DNA from: Auanema rhodensis
Lineage: Eukaryota; Nematoda; Chromadorea; Rhabditida; Rhabditidae
Length of the DNA stretch: 64,000 nt
Assembly (NCBI GenBank): GCA_964057225.1
Contig: OZ059899.1
Location: forward strand, 10,540,001-10,604,000
Direction of reading: 5' to 3'
In this document: positions 57,506-64,000 of the stretch, in pieces
Numbering within the stretch: position 1 is the first letter of the stretch
Layout of the letters: every line of letters starts with the position of its first letter
The notes under the pieces: generated by a model
What the model was told of the DNA's origin: nothing
The model's database searches: none
Seen by the model: only the letters and a program-made list of their open reading frames with translations
Translations under genes and position numbers: made by a program

Positions 57506-60500
57506 GGCCGTATATATTTTTTTCTGGAATTCGAAAGCATTTGGGATGGAAATTAGAAAGAAAAGAACTAGTTTTTCCTATTTTAAAACAAACAAAAAAA
57601 AATAAAATGAAAAAGATTGTTAGATATCCAATTTAAACTTATACATTTACTTCGATAAAGAGCCTATTAGTTTGAAATTTTATGTCTTACAGTTCTCCAA
57701 CAGAACAGACTGATCCTGATTTCTCTATGATTATATAAAACTCTCGTTTGATATAAAAAAAGAAGAGGAATAACGTTTCCAGGATGTCAATGATATCGAA
57801 TCTAGTGATATTGTAGAAGAATGTAATGTCAGCTCCATAGGTTTTCTCTTAATTTCTCTCATCACAATTGTCTTAGTTTTTTTTCTCATAAGAGTTTCTG
57901 AAATCTTAGGTGAACAAGGCCGTATATATTTTTTTCTGGAATTCGAAAGCATTTGGGATGGAAATTAGAAAGAAAAGAACTAGTTTTTCCTATTCTAAAA
58001 CAAACAAAAAAAAATAAAATGAAAAAGATTGTTAGATATCCAATTCAAACTTATACATTTACTTCGATAAAGAGCCCATTAGTTTGAAATTTTATGTCTT
58101 ACAGTTCTCCAACAGAACAGACTGATCCTGATTTCTCTATGATTACATAAAACTCTCGTTTGATATAAAAAAGAAGAGGAATAACGTTTCCAGGATGTCA
58201 ATGATATCGAATCTAGTGATATTGTAGAAAAATGTAATGTCAGCTCCATAGGTTTTCTCTTAATTTCTCTCATCACAATTGTCTTAGTTTTTTTTCTCAT
58301 AAGAGTTTCTGAAATCTTAGGTGAACAAGGCCGTATATATTTTTTTCTGGAATTCGAAAGCATTTGGGATGGAAATTACAAAGAAAAGAACTAGTTTTTC
58401 CTATTTTAAAACAGACAAAAAAAAATAAAATGAAAAAGATTGTTAGATATCCAATTTAAACTTATACATTTACTTCGATAAAGAGCCTATTAGTTTGAAA
58501 TTTTATGTCTTACAGTTCTCCAACAGAACAGACTGATCCTGATTTCTCTATGATTATATAAAACTCTCGTTTGATATAAAAAAAGAAGAGGAATAACGTT
58601 TCCAGGATGTCAATGATATCGAATCTAGTGATATTGTAGAAAAATGTAATGTCAGCTCCATAGGTTTTCTCTTAATTTCTCTCATCACAATTGTCTTAGT
58701 TTTTTTTCTCATAAGAGTTTCTGAAATCTTAGGTGAACAAGGCCGTATATATTTTTTTCTGGAATTCGAAAGCATTTGGGATGGAAATTAGAAAGAAAAG
58801 AACTAGTTTTTCCTATTTTAAAACAAACAAAAAAAAATAAAATGAAAAAGATTGTTAGATATCCAATTTAAACTTATACATTTACTTCGATAAAGAGCCC
58901 ATTAGTTTGAAATTTTATGTCTTACAGTTCTCCAACAGAACAGACTGATCCTGATTTCTCTATGATTACATAAAACTCTCGTTTGATATAAAAAAAGAAG
59001 AGGAATAACGTTTCCAGGATGTCATTGATATCGAATCTAGTGATATTGTAAAAAAATGTAATGTCAGCTCCATAGGTTTTCTCTTAATTTCTCTCATCAC
59101 AATTGTCTTAGTTTTTTTTCTCATAAGAGTTTCTGAAATCTTAGGTGAACAAGGCCGTATATATTTTTTTCTGGAATTCGAAAGCATTTGGGATGGAAAT
59201 TAGAAAGAAAAGAACTAGTTTTTCCTATTTTAAAACAAACAAAAAAAAAATAAAATGAAAAAGATTGTTAGATATCCAATTTAAACTTATACATTTACTT
59301 CGATAAAGAGCCTATTAGTTTGAAATTTTATGTCTTACAGTTCTCCAACAGAACAGACTGATCCTGATTTCTCTATGATTACATAAAACTCTCGTTTGAT
59401 ATAAAAAAAGAAGAGGAATAACGTTTCCAGGATGTCAATGATATCGAATCTAGTGATATTGTAGAAAAATGTAATGTCAGCTCCATAGGTTTTCTCTTAA
59501 TTTCTCTCATCACAATTGTCTTAGTTTTTTTTCTCATAAGAGTTTCTGAAATCTTAGGTGAACAAGGCCGTATATATTTTTTTCTGGAATTCGAAAGCAT
59601 TTGGGATGGAAATTGGAAAGAAAAGAACTAGTTTTTCCTACTTTAAAACAAACAATAAGAAATAAAATAAAAAAGATTGTTAGATATCCAATTTAAACTC
59701 ATACATTTACTTTGATAAAGAGCCTATTAGTTTAAAATTTTATGTCTTACAGTTCTCCAACAGAACAGACTGATCCTGATTTCTCTATGATTACATAAAA
59801 CTCTCGTTTGATATAAAAAAAGAAGAGGAATAACGTTTCCAGGATGTCAATGATATCGAATCTAGTGATATTGTAAAAAAAAGTAATGTCAGCTCCATAG
59901 GTTTTCTCTTAATTTCTCTCATCACAATTGTCTTAGTTTTTTTTCTCATAAGAGTTTCTGAAATCTTAGGTGAACAAGGCCGTATATATTTTTTTCTGGA
60001 ATTCGAAAGCATTTGGGATGGAAATTAGAAAGAAAAGAACTAGTTTTTCCTATTTTAAAACAAACAAAAAAAAATAAAATGAAAAAGATTGTTAGATATT
60101 CAATTTAAACTTATACATTTACTTCGATAAAGAGCCTATTAGTTTGAAATTTTATGTCTTACAGTTCTCCAACAGAACAGACTGATCCTGATTTCTCTAT
60201 GATTACATCAAACTCTCGTTTGATATAAAAAAAAGAAGAGGAATAACGTTTCCAGGATGTCATTGATATCGCATCTAGTGATATTGTAGAAAAATGTAAT
60301 GTCAGCTCCATAGGTTTTCTCTTAATTTCTCTCATCACAATTGTCTTAGTTTTTTTTCTCATAAGAGTTTCTGAAATCTTAGGTGAACAAGGCCGTATAT
60401 ATTTTTTTCTGGAATTCGAAAGCATTTGGGATGGAAATTGGAAAGAAAAGAACTAGTTTTTCCTACTTTAAAACAAACAATAAGAAATAAAATAAAAAAG

Positions 60501-63500
60501 ATTGTTAGATATCCAATTTAAACTCATACATTTACTTTGATAAAGAGCCTATTAGTTTAAAATTTTATGTCTTACAGTTCTCCAACAGAACAGACTGATC
60601 CTGATTTCTCTATGATTACATAAAACTCTCGTTTGATATAAAAAAAGAAGAGGAATAACGTTTCCAGGATGTCAATGATATCGAATCTAGTGATATTGTA
60701 AAAAAATGTAATGTCAGCTCCATAGGTTTTCTCTTAATTTCTCTCATCACAATTGTCTTAGTTTTTTTTCTCATAAGAGTTTCTGAAATCTTAGGTGAAC
60801 AAGGCCGTATATATTTTTTTCTGGAATTCGAAAGCATTTGGGATGGAAATTGGAAAGAAAAGAACTAGTTTTTCCTATTTTAAAACAAACAAAAAAAAAT
60901 AAAATGAAAAAGATTGTTAGATATTCAATTTAAACTTATACATTTACTTCGATAAAGAGCCTATTAGTTTGAAATTTTATGTCTTACAGTTCTCCAACAG
61001 AACAGACTGATCCTGATTTCTCTATGATTACATCAAACTCTCGTTTGATATAAAAAAAAGAAGAGGAATAACGTTTCCAGGATGTCATTGATATCGAATC
61101 TAGTGATATTGTAGAAAAATGTAATGTCAGCTCCATAGGTTTTCTCTTAATTTCTCTCATCACAATTGTCTTAGTTTTTTTTCTTATAAGAGTTTCTGAA
61201 ATCTTAGGTGAACAAGGCCGTATATATTTTTTTCTGGAATTCGAAAGCATTTGGGATGGAAATTGGAAAGAAAAGAACTAGTTTTTCCTACTTTAAAACA
61301 AACAATAAGAAATAAAATAAAAAAGATTGTTAGATATCCAATTTAAACTCATACATTTACTTTGATAAAGAGCCTATTAGTTTAAAATTTTATGTCTTAC
61401 AGTTCTCCAACAGAACAGACTGATCCTTATTTCTCTATGATTACATAAAACTCTCGTTTGATATAAAAAAAGAAGAGGAATAACGTTTCCAGGATGTCAA
61501 TGATATCGAATCTAGTGATATTGTAAAAAAATGTAATGTCAGCTCCATAGGTTTTCTCTTAATTTCTCTCATCACAATTGTCTTAGTTTTTTTTCTCATA
61601 AGAGTTTCTGAAATCTTAGGTGAACAAGGCCGTATATATTTTTTTCTGGAATTCGAAAGCATTTGGGATGGAAATTAGAAAGAAAAGAACTAGTTTTTCC
61701 TATTTTAAAACAAACAAAAAAAAAATAAAATGAAAAAGATTGTTAGATATTCAATTTAAACTTATACATTTACTTCGATAAAGAGCCTATTAGTTTGAAA
61801 TTTTATGTCTTACAGTTCTCCAACAGAACAGACTGATCCTGATTTCTCTATGATTATATAAAACTCTCGTTTGATATAAAAAAAGAAGAGGAATAACGTT
61901 TCCAGGATGTCAATGATATCGAATCTAGTGATATTGTAGAAAAATGTAATGTCAGCTCCATAGGTTTTCTCTTAATTTCTCTCATCACAATTGTCTTAGT
62001 TTTTTTTCTCATAAGAGTTTCTGAAATTTTAGGTGATCAAGGCCGTATATATTTTTTTCTGGAATTCGAAAGCATTTGGGATGGAATTTATAAAGAAAAG
62101 AACTAGTTTTTCCTATTTTAAAACAAACAAAAAAAAATAAAATGAAAAAGATTGTTAGATATCCATCTTAAACTTATACATTTACTTCGATAAAGAGCCT
62201 ATTAGTTTGAAATTTTATGTCTTACAGTTCTCCAACAGAACAGACTGATCCTGATTTCTCTATGATTACATCAAACTCTCGTTTGATATAAAAAAGAAGA
62301 GGAATAACGTTTCCAGGATGTCATTGATATCGAATCTAGTGATATTGTAAAAAAATGTAATGTCAGCTCCATAGGTTTTCTCTTAATTTCTCTCATCACA
62401 ATTGTCTTAGTTTTTTTTCTCATAAGAGTTTCTGAAATCTTAGGTGAACAAGGCCGTATATATTTTTTTCTGGAATTCGAAAGCATTTGGGATGGAAATT
62501 AGAAAGAAAAGAACTAGTTTTTCCTATTTTAAAACAAACAAAAAAAAATAAAATGAAAAAGATTGTTAGATATCCAATTTAAACTTATACATTTACTTCG
62601 ATAAAGAGCCTATTAGTTTGAAATTTTATGTCTTACAGTTCTCCAACAGAACAGACTGATCCTGATTTCTCTATGATTATATAAAACTCTCGTTTGATAT
62701 AAAAAAAGAAGAGGAATAACGTTTCCAGGATGTCAATGATATCGAATCTAGTGATATTGTAGAAAAATGTAATGTCAGCTCCATAGGTTTTCTCTTAATT
62801 TCTCTCATCACAATTGTCTTAGTTTTTTTTCTCATAAGAGTTTCTGAAATCTTAGGTGAACAAGGCCGTATATATTTTTTTCTGGAATTCGAAAGCATTT
62901 GGGATGGAAATTAGAAAGAAAAGAACTAGTTTTTCCTATTCTAAAACAAACAAAAAAAAATAAAATGAAAAAGATTGTTAGATATCCATCTTAAACTTAT
63001 ACATTTACTTCGATAAAGAGCCTATTAGTTTGAAATTTTATGTCTTACAGTTCTCCAACAGAACAGACTGATCCTGATTTCTCTATGATTACATCAAACT
63101 CTCGTTTGATATAAAAAAGAAGAGGAATAACGTTTCCAGGATGTCATTGATATCGAATCTAGTGATATTGTAAAAAAATGTAATGTCAGCTCCATAGGTT
63201 TTCTCTTAATTTCTCTCATCACAATTGTCTTAGTTTTTTTTCTCATAAGAGTTTCTGAAATCTTAGGTGAACAAGGCCGTATATATTTTTTTCTGGAATT
63301 CGAAAGCATTTGGGATGGAAATTAGAAAGAAAAGAACTAGTTTTTCCTATTTTAAAACAAACAAAAAAAAATAAAATGAAAAAGATTGTTAGATATCCAA
63401 TTTAAACTTATACATTTACTTCGATAAAGAGCCTATTAGTTTGAAATTTTATGTCTTACAGTTCTCCAACAGAACAGACTGATCCTGATTTCTCTATGAT

Positions 63501-64000
63501 TATATAAAACTCTCGTTTGATATAAAAAAAGAAGAGGAATAACGTTTCCAGGATGTCAATGATATCGAATCTAGTGATATTGTAGAAAAATGTAATGTCA
63601 GCTCCATAGGTTTTCTCTTAATTTCTCTCATCACAATTGTCTTAGTTTTTTTTCTCATAAGAGTTTCTGAAATCTTAGGTGAACAAGGCCGTATATATTT
63701 TTTTCTGGAAATCGAAAGCATTTGGGATGGAAATTAGAAAGAAAAGAACTAGTTTTTCCTATTTTAAAACAAACAAAAAAAAATAAAATGAAAAAGATTG
63801 TTAGATATCCAATTTAAACTTATACATTTACTTCGATAAAGAGCCTATTAGTTTGAAATTTTATGTCTTACAGTTCTCCAACAGAACAGACTGATCCTGA
63901 TTTCTCTATGATTATATAAAACTCTCGTTTGATATAAAAAAAGAAGAGGAATAACGTTTCCAGGATGTCAATGATATCGAATCTAGTGATATTGTAGAAG
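57506..64000. repeat. Mixed tRNA-free short units with 825/823-bp dimers, cut by window end
   Basis: Unit starts are 57506, 57918, 58329, 58741, 59153, 59566, 59978, 60391, 60803, 61216, 61628, 62041, 62452, 62864, 63275 and 63687 (partial). From 59566 to 61627 two unit types alternate (GGAAATTGGAAAG/AAACTCATAC and CATCAAACTCTCG), an 825-bp dimer. From 62041 a second dimer of 823 bp carries CCATCTTAAAC and a shortened A-run. The 57506-59152 series resembles 38388-40446 in unit order. Confidence 0.87.

Larger units (their letters stand above)
1..64000. repeat. Tandem satellite array, ~412-bp basic unit, 151 units
   Basis: The window is a head-to-tail array from first to last base. Each short unit, phased on GGCCG, contains in order: a TATATA plus T-run, GGAATTCGAAAGCATTTGGG, an ACTAGT site, an A-rich tract, TTTAAACTTATACATTT, a GTCTTACAGTTCTCCAACAG block, another A-run, AACGTTTCCAGGAT, a GATATC dyad, a T/C-rich stretch and GTGAACAA. 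Short units are 409-413 bp, and ten longer units (~609 bp) add a tRNA gene. Unit boundaries were read from the recurring GGCCG pentamer. Units differ by scattered substitutions and by small indels in A or T runs. Shared variants mark unit types that recur in fixed order, which is higher-order repeat structure. No unique sequence interrupts the array, so neither edge is in view. Confidence 0.98.

Noticed and set aside
226-63721. About one hundred near-identical minus-strand frames of 65-94 codons as a gene family
   Set aside because: They are the same frame of one satellite unit. Their length changes with A-run indels, substitutions change amino acids freely, there is no recognisable domain, and there is no gene architecture around them.
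1-64000. CRISPR array
   Set aside because: The period is ~412 bp with no short repeat/unique spacer alternation. The whole unit repeats.
1-64000. Tandem LTR, LINE or DNA-transposon array
   Set aside because: I found no reverse transcriptase, transposase or integrase frame, no terminal inverted repeats and no LTR-like TG...CA ends bounding the unit.

Overview
The whole 64 kb window is one uninterrupted head-to-tail satellite array in an AT-rich eukaryotic genome. I count 151 units by eye: 141 short units of about 412 bp (range about 409-413) and 10 long units of about 609 bp. The last unit is cut by the window end. I see no protein-coding gene, no transposon ORF, no CRISPR array and no unique flanking DNA. 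Units are phased here on a GGCCG pentamer, and the window happens to begin at a unit boundary.

The long units differ from the short ones by about 197 bp placed between that GGCCG and a following TATATATTTT tract. The extra DNA holds a complete, intronless 73-nt tRNA gene, a T7-T8 run five bases downstream, and about 120 bp of private flank. Nine of the ten tRNAs carry anticodon ACG (Arg). The first, at 2883-2955, carries ATG because of a single C-to-T change at the middle anticodon base. The tRNA has intact A and B boxes, and its body is of the animal tRNA-Arg(ACG) type. A satellite of this size with Pol III genes inside points to a eukaryote, most likely an invertebrate animal. The species cannot be named from sequence alone.

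Layout: 1-2882, plain 412-bp monomers. 2883-7778, four tRNA units, the first three alternating with single short units (1018-bp period). 7779-12722, a 2472-bp six-unit higher-order repeat (HOR) twice. 12723-17656, a 2467-bp six-unit HOR twice. 17657-25898, mixed units including a 1649-bp four-unit HOR. 25899-37562, three complete copies of a 3.89-kb nine-unit HOR, each with one tRNA. 37563-41271, mixed short units. 41272-47868, a 1237-bp trimer that passes into an 825-bp dimer. 47869-50334, transition units, one of which looks like a tRNA unit that has lost its tRNA. 50335-57505, a 2251-bp five-unit HOR with tRNA, one copy enlarged by an inserted 1234-bp triplet. 57506-64000, mixed units with 825/823-bp dimers.

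The many short open frames are the same few frames repeated in every unit. Their lengths change with A-run indels, and I treat them as non-coding. The most notable points are a tRNA-Arg gene amplified as a minority passenger inside a satellite HOR, an anticodon-changed copy, the GGCCG junction in every tRNA-less unit, and clear recombination breakpoints between unit types.
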